Positions 1 through 5,685 are shown, counted from the stretch's first letter. The stretch is 7,462 bases of DNA from an uncultured Lachnospiraceae bacterium (GCA_934418055.1 CAKRWX010000109.1:1-7462); one strand, 5' to 3'. Notes: generated by a model from the sequence alone, not told the origin. A program made the numbers and translations.

Positions 1-77
1 CGAGGTAGATAGGGCAGAGGTGGAAGCGCGGTAACGCGTGTAGCTGACTGTCACTAATAGGTCGAGGGCTTGACCAA
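1..77 (+). rRNA. 23S ribosomal RNA, 3' end (partial)
   Basis: These are the last bases of a large-subunit rRNA gene, running in from beyond the left edge. The run ACTAATAGGTCGAGG followed by GCTTGACC is the conserved 3' terminus of bacterial 23S rRNA in its Firmicutes form; it corresponds to the E. coli end ...TACTAATGAACCGTGAGGCTTAACCTT. The exact mature end cannot be fixed by eye and is placed at about 76-78. The gene lies on the plus strand, 205 bases before a tRNA-Gly gene, so the two probably share a precursor transcript. Confidence 0.93.
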
Positions 78-282
78 AAAGGTTTAGGGAGCGGCGGAAG
101 ATTGGAAAGGAACAGATGGAAGATGCTTGCATCTGGAGGCTGGGACTTGACAAGCTTCAGGCATTGGCGAAGCCAATGACATGAAATAGGCTGAAAGCCT
201 ATGAATGGAGCCGCGTTTTGAAAAGTTGTAACGGATGAATAGATTTTCAGTGTGTGGTTTTGAAGGTATGTGGAAAGATAAT
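78..282 (+). other. 23S to tRNA-Gly spacer with small hairpins; no 5S gene seen
   Basis: This spacer holds no recognisable 5S rRNA: none of the usual 5S core (CCCAUUCCGAACACGGAAG-like) is present. It contains several self-complementary segments. Two are clean: 162-178 (CATTGGC, loop GAA, GCCAATG) and 186-202 (ATAGGCT, loop GAA, AGCCTAT), each a 7-bp stem with the same GAA triloop. Weaker ones are AGATGC/GCATCT at 121-134 and CTTG/CAAG near 147-154. I found no convincing promoter ahead of the tRNA, so the tRNA is probably transcribed with the rRNA and released by processing. That last point is inference. Confidence 0.6.
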
Positions 283-355
283 GCGCGAGTGGCTCAGTTG
301 GTGGAGTACAACCTTGCCAAGGTTGGGGTCGCGGGTTCGAGTCCCGTCTCGCGCT
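283..355 (+). tRNA. tRNA-Gly (anticodon GCC)
   Basis: A full cloverleaf of 73 nt can be drawn. The acceptor stem is GCGCGAG (283-289) with CTCGCGC (348-354). The D stem is GCTC (292-295) with GAGT (304-307), including one G-U pair. The anticodon stem is CAACC (309-313) with GGTTG (321-325), and the loop TTGCCAA places GCC at 316-318. The T arm is GCGGG, loop TTCGAGT, CCCGT (331-347). The discriminator base is T355, as expected for bacterial tRNA-Gly. The CCA end is not encoded. It lies downstream of 23S and is followed 13 bases later by a terminator. Confidence 0.97.
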
Positions 356-367
356 CTCAAGAACAAG

Positions 368-402
368 AAAAAGGACATCCTAAGACTGGATGTCCTTTTT
401 TG
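368..402 (+). terminator. Rho-independent terminator after the tRNA-Gly / rRNA unit
   Basis: GGACATCC (373-380) pairs perfectly with GGATGTCC (388-395) across a 7-base loop. Flanking AAAAA (368-372) and TTTTTT (396-401) extend the stem and supply the U tract. It closes the rRNA/tRNA transcript, so the downstream genes are expected to need their own promoter, although I could not identify a good one between here and 469. Confidence 0.92.
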
Positions 403-455
403 TTATTTAGAAAGGTTGTACTTTTACTTTTTGAAGACATGGTTGCAGAATTTGT

Positions 456-460
456 GGAGG
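456..460 (+). promoter_or_regulatory. ribosome binding site deciding the start of the YbaK-family gene
   Basis: GGAGG lies 8 bases before the ATG at 469. The in-frame upstream ATG at 439 has only a weak TTGAAG before it, and the frame further upstream runs through the terminator and the tRNA. The start is therefore placed at 469. Confidence 0.85.
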
Positions 461-468
461 AACGCAAG

Positions 469-951
469 ATGGCAATCGAGAAAGTAAAAGCATATTTCAG
501 ACAATACGGAATGGAGTCCCGGATCCAGGAATTGGCAGAATCCAGCGCTACGGTGGAGCTAGCGGCGGAGGCGCTGCATTGTGAACCTTGCAGGATTGCG
601 AAGACTTTATCATTTCTGGTACACGAAATGCCGATTTTGATCGTGACGGCGGGGGACGCGAAGATTGATAATGCGAAATACCGCCATTATTTTGGTGCGA
701 AGGCTAAGATGTTGACACCGGACGAGGTGGTGGAACTGATCGGACATGCGGTTGGCGGTGTGTGTCCTTTTGCGGTGAAGGATGGAGTGAAGATTTATCT
801 GGATGAATCTCTGAAACGGTTTCAGACGGTATTTCCGGCTTGTGGAAGCGGGAACAGCGCCATTGAACTGACCATTCCAGAGCTGGAGAAGTATTCTTCT
901 TATGAGACCTGGGTGGACGTGTGTAAGGGATGGCAGGTGGAAAATGCCTGA
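469..951 (+). CDS. YbaK/EbsC-family aminoacyl-tRNA deacylase
   Basis: This 160-residue protein belongs to the YbaK/ProX/EbsC superfamily of single-domain trans-editing enzymes, which hydrolyse mischarged tRNAs in the cytoplasm (YbaK itself clears Cys-tRNA-Pro). Its length matches the family. Recognisable parts are the N-terminal helix region, CRIAKTLSF at about 41-49 with the conserved lysine K45 (the counterpart of YbaK K46, important for activity), ILIVTAGDAKID at 56-67, and the glycine-rich substrate loop VGGVCPFAV at 95-103. The ATG at 469 follows a strong GGAGG. The next gene, yqeC, starts inside its 3' end: the ATG at 944 overlaps the stop codon region by 8 bases, which suggests translational coupling. 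The exact tRNA substrate cannot be told from sequence. The family call is secure; a specific ybaK symbol is not. Confidence 0.9.
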   Translation: MAIEKVKAYFRQYGMESRIQELAESSATVELAAEALHCEPCRIAKTLSFLVHEMPILIVTAGDAKIDNAKYRHYFGAKAKMLTPDEVVELIGHAVGGVCPFAVKDGVKIYLDESLKRFQTVFPACGSGNSAIELTIPELEKYSSYETWVDVCKGWQVENA

Positions 952-1819
952 GTTCTATCGCTGGTCTGGAAATGGGTTTCAGAGAGAAGGAAGACTGCTG
1001 GATGCGTTGGAGTTGGAAACAGGGGATCAGCAAAAAACGTGTGAATCCATAGAGGTAGAAGGGCGCGAAAAAGAGAAAGATGGAAAGAGCGTGTGCAGGA
1101 TTATTTCCATCGTAGGTGCCGGAGGCAAGACCAGTACCATGTTCCAGCTGGCGAAAGAATATGCTGGGATTGGAAAAAGGGTGATTGTGACCACCAGCAC
1201 TCATATTTTCCGACCAGAAGGTTATGAGGTGGTTTTGGAAAATCAGCCGCAGTGGCTGGAGCAGTTGATGGAATTTGCGAAGGAGCCAGGCGGGAATATT
1301 CTGGTGACTGCGGCGGAAGAGATTGAATGGAAAAAAGGAAAACATGACAATTTCTCCGTTGATAAAGCAAAGAAAAAGTTAAAAGGAATGGAACCGCAGA
1401 AAATAGGAAAGCTTTCGGAATACTGTGATGTGCTTCTGATCGAGGCGGATGGTTCCAAGGGCCTTCCGGTGAAAATTCCGGCGGAACATGAGCCGGTGAT
1501 CATTCCGGAAACACAGGTGGTGATCGGGTGCGCAGGATTAACAGCAGTTGGGAAAATAGTTCAGGATGTGTGTTTCCGAAGTGAACAGTTAGAACAAATG
1601 CAGAAAGAAAAGATGACGGAGAAGTTTTTGGCAAATATCATGCTCAGCGAGTCAGGAAGCAGAAAGAATGTGGGAAAAAGAGCGTATCGAATTCTGCTAA
1701 ATCAGATGGACGGAAATCAGGAAAAATGTGCGGCGGAGCGAACGGCGGAATGGATTGACCGCTTGAATCAGGAGAATGGAAGAGCAGCAGTGAAGATTGC
1801 AGCTTCCTGTTATTGGTGA
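944..1819 (+). CDS. yqeC: selenium-dependent molybdenum hydroxylase accessory protein YqeC
   Basis: This is a predicted P-loop NTPase of 291 residues from the YqeC family, an accessory protein that travels with selenium-dependent molybdenum hydroxylases. The Walker A motif GAGGKTS is at about 58-64, followed by VIVTTSTHIF (80-89). The family signature EADGS then GLPVKIPAEHEPVIIP spans about 167-188. A second conserved stretch, VVIGCAGLTAVGK, is at 192-204. The start at ATG 944 overlaps the end of the preceding gene by 8 bases and has purine-rich AAGGGA and AGGTGG before it. An alternative ATG at 902 is in frame but would overlap by 50 bases. Compared with the short N-termini I expect for the family, a charged segment of roughly 25 residues (27-51) sits between LLDALELE and the P-loop. 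Its precise biochemical role is not established. Confidence 0.9.
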   Translation: MPEFYRWSGNGFQREGRLLDALELETGDQQKTCESIEVEGREKEKDGKSVCRIISIVGAGGKTSTMFQLAKEYAGIGKRVIVTTSTHIFRPEGYEVVLENQPQWLEQLMEFAKEPGGNILVTAAEEIEWKKGKHDNFSVDKAKKKLKGMEPQKIGKLSEYCDVLLIEADGSKGLPVKIPAEHEPVIIPETQVVIGCAGLTAVGKIVQDVCFRSEQLEQMQKEKMTEKFLANIMLSESGSRKNVGKRAYRILLNQMDGNQEKCAAERTAEWIDRLNQENGRAAVKIAASCYW

Positions 1820-1820
1820 T

Positions 1821-1832
1821 AGGAAGAGGAGA
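1821..1832 (+). promoter_or_regulatory. ribosome binding site deciding the YqeB-MocA start
   Basis: AGGAAGAGGAGA contains AGGAG at 1827-1831, 7 bases before the ATG at 1839. The protein from that ATG begins MKVLIKGAGDLASGI, the usual YqeB N-terminus. The in-frame ATG at 1797 lies inside yqeC and would add 14 unrelated residues. Confidence 0.88.
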
Positions 1833-1838
1833 TATCGT

Positions 1839-3215
1839 ATGAAGGTTTTAATCAAAGGAGCCGGTGATCTGGCGTCGGGAATTGCCTGCAGACTGCATCA
1901 CAGTGGAATGGATGTGGTGATGACGGAGATTGGAGTGCCGACGACAGTGCGGCGGACAGTGGCATTTTCTCCGGCCATTTATGAAAAACGGGCGGAAGTG
2001 GAAGGAATTGAAGGCGTTCGCTGCGACAGTCTGGAAAAACTGATTCTGGCGGTGGCACAGCGGAAAATTCCGGTGCTGGAAGATCCGCAGTGCCAGTTAG
2101 CTATGGAGTGGAAGCCAGATGTGGTGGTGGACGCGATCATTGCCAAGAAAAATCTGGGAACCAGCATCACGGACGCGAAGATCGTCATTGGCGTGGGGCC
2201 TGGATTTACGGCTGGTGTGGACTGTCATTGTGTGGTGGAGACGAAACGTGGACATGATCTGGGACGGGTGTTGTGGAAAGGCAGTGCGGTTCCCAATACC
2301 GGAGTTCCTGGTATGATTGGCGGATATGCTAAAGAGCGGATTATCCGGGCGTCTGGAGATGGAATATTTAAAGGAATGTGTCAGATTGGTGATCTGGTGG
2401 AGAAGGGCCAGCTTGTAGGCATGGCGGGAGAAAATCCGATCTATGCGGAGATTCCAGGCGTGGTGCGGGGGCTTCTTCAGGATGGCGTACCGGTGAAGGC
2501 AGGCATGAAATCTGGTGATATTGATCCGAGAGCGGTGGTGGAAAGCTGTTATACTGTCTCAGATAAAGCCAGAGCGATCGGAGGCGGTGTTTTGGAGGCA
2601 ATTCTGACATTGCAGACCAGAAATGGCAGACAGGATCTCCCAGTTGTGCTGGTGATGCTGGCGGCGGGAAACAGCGAGCGGTTTGGTGAAAATAAGCTGC
2701 TCTATCCGGTGGACGGAAAGCCTATGTACGAGCATCTGGCAGATCAGATAGAGGAACTGAACGAAGACATTTTCCAGAAAAAGATTGTGGTCACCCAGTA
2801 CCCGCAGATTGCGGAAAAAATGGAAAATAGGGGCTTTGAGGTTTGTCTGAATGAACATCCGGAGCTTGGGATCTCCTATTCTGTCCGGCTGGCAGCGGAA
2901 AAGGCGTGGAACTGGAAGCGGGATGCGGCAGTGTGCTTCGCAGTCAGTGATCAGCCGTATCTGAAGGGAGAAACATTAAAAGGGCTGATGGATCAGTGGA
3001 GAGCCAGCGGGAAAGGAATCGGCGCATTGGCATTTCAGGGGGAGATCGGCAATCCGGTAGTATTTGCACAACAGTACCAGAAAGAACTTATGGAACTAAC
3101 TGGGGATAAAGGTGGAAAACGGATCGTGAAACGGCATATGGATGATTTGTTTCTGATGGAAGTAAAAGATCCGCAGGAATTGAGAGATCTGGATACGAAG
3201 AGGGAAATCGGGTGA
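1839..3215 (+). CDS. yqeB: YqeB fused to a MocA/YgfJ-type molybdenum cofactor nucleotidyltransferase
   Basis: This 458-residue protein has two complete parts. Residues 1 to about 260 form a YqeB (EF2563-type) SDMH accessory domain: KGAGDLASGIACRL (6-19), MTEIGVPTTVRRTVAFS (28-44), GVGPGFTAGVDCHCVVET (118-135), and a C-terminal section GDLVEKGQLVG through GDIDPR (184-231) that resembles a lipoyl-like beta-barrel fold. Residues from about 267 to 458 form a MobA-like NTP-transferase: LAAGNSERFGENKLL (274-288) is the nucleotide-binding signature, SDQPYL (370-375) the metal-binding motif, and GNPVVF (404-409) a further conserved element. MocA relatives attach CMP to molybdopterin. The gene starts 19 bases after yqeC in the same operon. 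The two activities are normally separate polypeptides. No stop codon or frameshift interrupts the join, and the linker (about 260-267) is short. Function of the YqeB half is known only by association. Confidence 0.9.
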   Translation: MKVLIKGAGDLASGIACRLHHSGMDVVMTEIGVPTTVRRTVAFSPAIYEKRAEVEGIEGVRCDSLEKLILAVAQRKIPVLEDPQCQLAMEWKPDVVVDAIIAKKNLGTSITDAKIVIGVGPGFTAGVDCHCVVETKRGHDLGRVLWKGSAVPNTGVPGMIGGYAKERIIRASGDGIFKGMCQIGDLVEKGQLVGMAGENPIYAEIPGVVRGLLQDGVPVKAGMKSGDIDPRAVVESCYTVSDKARAIGGGVLEAILTLQTRNGRQDLPVVLVMLAAGNSERFGENKLLYPVDGKPMYEHLADQIEELNEDIFQKKIVVTQYPQIAEKMENRGFEVCLNEHPELGISYSVRLAAEKAWNWKRDAAVCFAVSDQPYLKGETLKGLMDQWRASGKGIGALAFQGEIGNPVVFAQQYQKELMELTGDKGGKRIVKRHMDDLFLMEVKDPQELRDLDTKREIG

Positions 3216-3222
3216 TTGTGGG

Positions 3223-3251
3223 TTTACGAAAACGTTCCCAGGTGTTATAAT
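3223..3251 (+). promoter_or_regulatory. sigma-70/SigA-type promoter with extended -10 for the sseB-like gene
   Basis: TATAAT at 3246-3251 is a perfect -10 box and is preceded by TGT, giving an extended -10 (TG at 3243-3244). TTTACG at 3223-3228 serves as a -35 box with a 17-base spacer. The expected transcript start is near 3258, leaving a 5' leader of about 67 bases. Confidence 0.75.
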
Positions 3252-3264
3252 AAAAAATAAGCAA

Positions 3265-3292
3265 TTATTGTTTGCCAATGGGTGAGCAATAA
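3265..3292 (+). promoter_or_regulatory. stem-loop in the 5' leader of the sseB-like gene
   Basis: TTATTGTTTGCC pairs with GGTGAGCAATAA across an AATG tetraloop, giving a 12-position stem. The outer six pairs are Watson-Crick; the inner part contains three G-U pairs and ends in two C-G pairs. It lies within the first 10 to 35 bases of the predicted transcript and has no U tract after it, so it is not a terminator. A role in mRNA stability is possible but inferred. Confidence 0.5.
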
Positions 3293-3324
3293 CCATAGAC
3301 GAGAAAGAAAGAGGATATAGTGAG

Positions 3325-4137
3325 ATGGCCATTGATTATACATTAACCGTGAAGAAGATCCATAGCCTGGAGAAGATTTATGTACTGTTTTCTGCAAGTA
3401 CCCGTATGCCATTTGTAGAGTGTGATCCAGAAGAATTTGATGATCAGATCTACATTTTTGCAAATGAGGAGCTGGCAACAGCGGCAGCGAAAGCGTATGC
3501 AGAGAAACAGATGCCGACTGGTGTGATCCCGATGGAGAAGAGCCAGTATCTGGCATTTTTCGGAAGTCTGCATCTGATCGGCGTGAATATGCTGGTATTT
3601 GAGGATGAAGGCGGCGTTACCAGAATGCCGTTAGACGAGATTGCCAGACTGGATCCAAAGGTTGCTGAGAAGAAAGAAGTGCCGATGATCAACACCGCTC
3701 TTCAGCTGACAGTGATCTATTTCATACAGGAACTGCGTCGTCCGAACCAGAAGAAGGACGATATGGTCCGTATGAAACGGTTACAGGAATTAGAGGAAGA
3801 GATGATTGCGGATCTGGTACGTTCCCGCTTCATTCTGGCAGTGGATTTCTCCAAAGTAGAGGGTGAGATCGAGCCAGGCAAGGCAAATCCAAACGTACAG
3901 GTTCCAGTTGTGAAAGCGCCAAACGGCGATGCATTCCAGCCGATCTTTACGGATGTATGGGAGTTCCAGAAATTCCACAAGAATCCAGAAGTGAAGCTGC
4001 GTATGGCACCGATCGAGTTCAAGGGACTGTTAGGCGCGCTGGTTCCACAGGCAAAGGGATTTGTGCTGAATCCAAACGGCGTGAACCTGATCTTATCCAG
4101 AGAGCAGTTAACTGCCATTGCAAAGAAATTTTCATAA
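3325..4137 (+). CDS. SseB-family protein
   Basis: This 270-residue soluble protein has no signal peptide or membrane segment. The C-terminal half, roughly 165-268, matches the SseB N-terminal-type domain: FILAVDFS (169-176), VPVVKAPNGDAFQPIFTD (193-210), WEFQKF (212-217), FKGLLGALVPQAKGFVLNP (232-250) and GVNLILSREQL (252-262). The N-terminal part (about 15-110) has a similar rhythm of YVLFSA, IYIFAN and a VFED strand, and looks like a divergent second copy of the same fold. A charged helical linker (about 137-165) joins them. The family is named after the Salmonella/E. coli SseB (enhanced serine sensitivity) protein, and its molecular function is largely unknown. It has its own promoter and is followed by a terminator, so it is probably monocistronic. 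Confidence 0.82.
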   Translation: MAIDYTLTVKKIHSLEKIYVLFSASTRMPFVECDPEEFDDQIYIFANEELATAAAKAYAEKQMPTGVIPMEKSQYLAFFGSLHLIGVNMLVFEDEGGVTRMPLDEIARLDPKVAEKKEVPMINTALQLTVIYFIQELRRPNQKKDDMVRMKRLQELEEEMIADLVRSRFILAVDFSKVEGEIEPGKANPNVQVPVVKAPNGDAFQPIFTDVWEFQKFHKNPEVKLRMAPIEFKGLLGALVPQAKGFVLNPNGVNLILSREQLTAIAKKFS

Positions 4138-4321
4138 GAAGAAATAGAAGATGTCTGTTGATACGAAAGTTAGAAAATGATGAACAGGCAGAAAATCATG
4201 ATAATCAAAACGCTGTGATCCATGAGAGTGTGGGCCACAGCGTTTTTGTGTAAAGATATGTTGTTATGGAAATAGCATAAGCAGCTGCCATGTGGAATGC
4301 TTCCGTAAGAAAATTTCTGGG
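4138..4321. other. convergent intergenic region
   Basis: This gap separates the plus-strand sseB-like gene from the minus-strand gltS. Apart from the terminator at 4207-4247 I see nothing in it: no small ORF with a credible ribosome binding site and no RNA gene. Confidence 0.6.
4207..4247 (+). terminator. Rho-independent terminator, probably bidirectional
   Basis: CGCTGTG (4211-4217) pairs with CACAGCG (4236-4242) around an 18-base loop. AAAA (4207-4210) and TTTTT (4243-4247) flank the stem, so a U tract follows it on either strand. It can end the sseB-like transcript from the left and the gltS transcript from the right. Confidence 0.85.
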
Positions 4322-5515
4322 TTAAACCAAATTGATAAAGAAGGTAATAAACAGACTGTTTAAAAAGTCTGCAAACATACTTCCAACAATCGGAACCAGC
4401 AGATATGCCTTTACAGATGGTGCAAACCGCTCAGTCAGAGCCTGCATATTGGCCATGGCGTTGGGGGTTGCGCCCATACCGAAGCCACAGGTACCGGAGC
4501 AGAGAACGGCCGCCTCGTAATCCCGCCCCATGATATTGAATACCAAGAAGTAGACGAAGACAGTCAGAAGAATCACCTGTGCGACCAGCAGAAGGGCAAA
4601 TGGAAGCGCCAGATCGGCTAATTGCCACAACTTCAGGGTGATCATGGAGATGCCCAAAAACAGGGACAGACAGATGTTGCCCAGGTCATTGATCTCACCC
4701 ATGTGAACCGTGTAAGCACCAGTCATTTCTCCGATGTTACGCATGGCGGCGGCAACGATCATGGCTCCGATGTAGATTGGAAATGTCATGCCAGTGCGGG
4801 ATAACAGCCAGGAAACAAAAGTTCCAAGTCCCATGGCAATAGCGATCTGGTAAGCCGCCGGAGCATACATGCTGACATAGCGGCGGTGTTTTTCTTCATC
4901 TTCCACCAGGATGGAATCATCTTCTGGATAGATGGTCTTTAACAGGTCATGTTTGCGGATCAGCCGCTGGCCTAAAGGTCCGCCGATCAGGGAACCGGCG
5001 ATCAGGCCGAAGGTGGCTGCGGCGGTGCAGATGGTCTGGGCACCGGTTACGCCAAGGTGTTCCAGAACCGGCCCAAAGGCTCCGGCAGTACCGTGTCCGC
5101 CAATCATAGGGATGGAACCGGTACACATTCCCAACAGTGGGGAAAGCCCCATGACCTGTGCCAGTCCCATGGAAAGCAGGTTCTGGGACAGAATCAGGGC
5201 GATGATGCAGAATAAGTAGATCACCAGACTGATACCGCCGCTTTTCAGCACCTTAAAATTGGCCTGAAAACCAACGGAGGTGAAGAAAATAATCATGCAG
5301 ATGGTTTTTAACGTCTCGTCAAAATTAAATTCCAGCAAATGAAGCCCGTGAAGAACACAGGACAGAATGGAAAATACCAGTCCACCGACCACAGGCGCAG
5401 GGATACAGAAAGTTTCCAGGGCGTGAATGTGCATTTTCAGAAAGACGCCCAGGTACAAAACACCTACGGCCAGAGCCAGGGTCTGGTACATATCCAGAGA
5501 TAAAATAAATTTCAT
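4322..5515 (-). CDS. gltS: sodium/glutamate symporter GltS
   Basis: This 397-residue integral membrane protein imports glutamate with sodium across the cytoplasmic membrane. Its length is close to the 401 residues of E. coli GltS. The family's two inverted halves are visible: the first carries the glycine-rich GGHGTAGAFGP (139-149), and the second the matching GFGMGATPNAMANM (344-357), both in the re-entrant substrate region. About ten or more hydrophobic segments are present, with a charged cytoplasmic stretch (about 184-212, rich in D, E, K and R) between the halves. The start at 5515 is preferred because an AGGAA lies 7 bases upstream and the protein then begins MKFILSLDMYQTL, a typical GltS N-terminus. 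The longer frame to 5593 would add 26 polar residues encoded by the leader. It has its own promoter and ends before a shared terminator. Confidence 0.95.
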   Translation of the reverse strand: MKFILSLDMYQTLALAVGVLYLGVFLKMHIHALETFCIPAPVVGGLVFSILSCVLHGLHLLEFNFDETLKTICMIIFFTSVGFQANFKVLKSGGISLVIYLFCIIALILSQNLLSMGLAQVMGLSPLLGMCTGSIPMIGGHGTAGAFGPVLEHLGVTGAQTICTAAATFGLIAGSLIGGPLGQRLIRKHDLLKTIYPEDDSILVEDEEKHRRYVSMYAPAAYQIAIAMGLGTFVSWLLSRTGMTFPIYIGAMIVAAAMRNIGEMTGAYTVHMGEINDLGNICLSLFLGISMITLKLWQLADLALPFALLLVAQVILLTVFVYFLVFNIMGRDYEAAVLCSGTCGFGMGATPNAMANMQALTERFAPSVKAYLLVPIVGSMFADFLNSLFITFFINLV

Positions 5516-5522
5516 GTAATCA

Positions 5523-5527
5523 TTCCT
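5523..5527 (-). promoter_or_regulatory. ribosome binding site deciding the gltS start
   Basis: On the minus strand AGGAA (within AAAAGGAATG) lies 7 bases before the ATG at 5515. The upstream in-frame ATG at 5593 lacks a comparable site. Confidence 0.75.
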
Positions 5528-5552
5528 TTTCTTTGTAATATGGTAACTGTTC

Positions 5553-5584
5553 CGTAGGTCTACGCGCTTGCTGCGCTGACCGTA
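5553..5584 (-). promoter_or_regulatory. inverted repeats in the gltS 5' leader
   Basis: The leader holds overlapping self-complementary segments. One hairpin uses GGTC (5557-5560) with GACC (5578-5581), and inside it GCGC (5564-5567) with GCGC (5573-5576). A second, mutually exclusive inverted repeat is CGTAG-GT-CTACG at 5553-5564. The segment lies about 30 to 60 bases after the predicted transcript start. It could be an operator, a leader RNA structure or a small dispersed repeat; the sequence alone does not decide. Confidence 0.35.
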
Positions 5585-5622
5585 AGAAAACAAAAGTTAT
5601 GTGTTTACCTGCATAACAAATA

Positions 5623-5651
5623 ATTATAGTATAAAAAGAAGAGATAGTCAA
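5623..5651 (-). promoter_or_regulatory. sigma-70/SigA-type promoter for gltS
   Basis: On the minus strand TTGACT (5651-5646) and TATAAT (5628-5623) are separated by exactly 17 bases, a near-consensus housekeeping promoter. The expected transcript start is near 5616, giving a leader of about 100 bases. It starts immediately after the terminator of the upstream MATE gene, so gltS should be transcribed independently of it. Confidence 0.8.
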
Positions 5652-5654
5652 AAG

Positions 5655-5685
5655 AAAAAATAGGCAGCCCAGAAACTGGACTGCC
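5655..5685 (-). terminator. Rho-independent terminator after the MATE exporter gene
   Basis: On the minus strand GGCAGTCCAG pairs with CTGGGCTGCC across a TTT loop (10 pairs, one G-U), followed by TATTTTTT. It lies 57 bases past the stop codon of the MATE gene and just before the gltS promoter. Confidence 0.92.

Larger units (their letters stand above)
3216..3324 (+). other. intergenic leader between yqeB-mocA and the sseB-like gene
   Basis: This 109-base gap holds a promoter, a 5'-leader hairpin and the ribosome binding region (GAGG at 3311-3314, 10 bases before the start) of the sseB-like gene. I see no Rho-independent terminator for the upstream operon, so some read-through into the sseB-like gene is possible. 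Confidence 0.6.

Noticed and set aside
218..246. TTGAAA at 218 with AGATTT at 241 as a promoter for the tRNA
   Set aside because: The -10 match is poor, so it was not called.
277..282. GATAAT directly before the tRNA as a -10 box
   Set aside because: There is no usable -35 at the right distance, and the transcript start would fall inside the tRNA.
403..455. Promoter for the YbaK-yqeC-yqeB operon
   Set aside because: TTGTAC and TACTTT-like pieces occur, but no pair has both acceptable boxes and a 16-18 base spacer. The operon promoter stays unidentified.
235..468. N-terminal extension of the YbaK-family reading frame to 235
   Set aside because: The extension runs through the tRNA-Gly gene and its terminator and has no ribosome binding site. 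The GGAGG before 469 gives a family-length protein.
704..1345. Long minus-strand reading frame opposite the YbaK and yqeC genes
   Set aside because: It is antisense to two well-supported genes, its product has a low-complexity, P/H/S-rich composition with no recognisable domain, and no ribosome binding site is evident.
3213..3215. TGA at the end of the YqeB-MocA gene as a selenocysteine codon, given the selenium context
   Set aside because: The transferase domain is already complete at this point, and translation beyond runs into the promoter region with no conserved continuation.
4211..4242. Possible small regulatory RNA between the sseB-like gene and gltS
   Set aside because: The hairpin with U tracts on both sides is fully explained as a convergent terminator, and no promoter is seen for a separate RNA.
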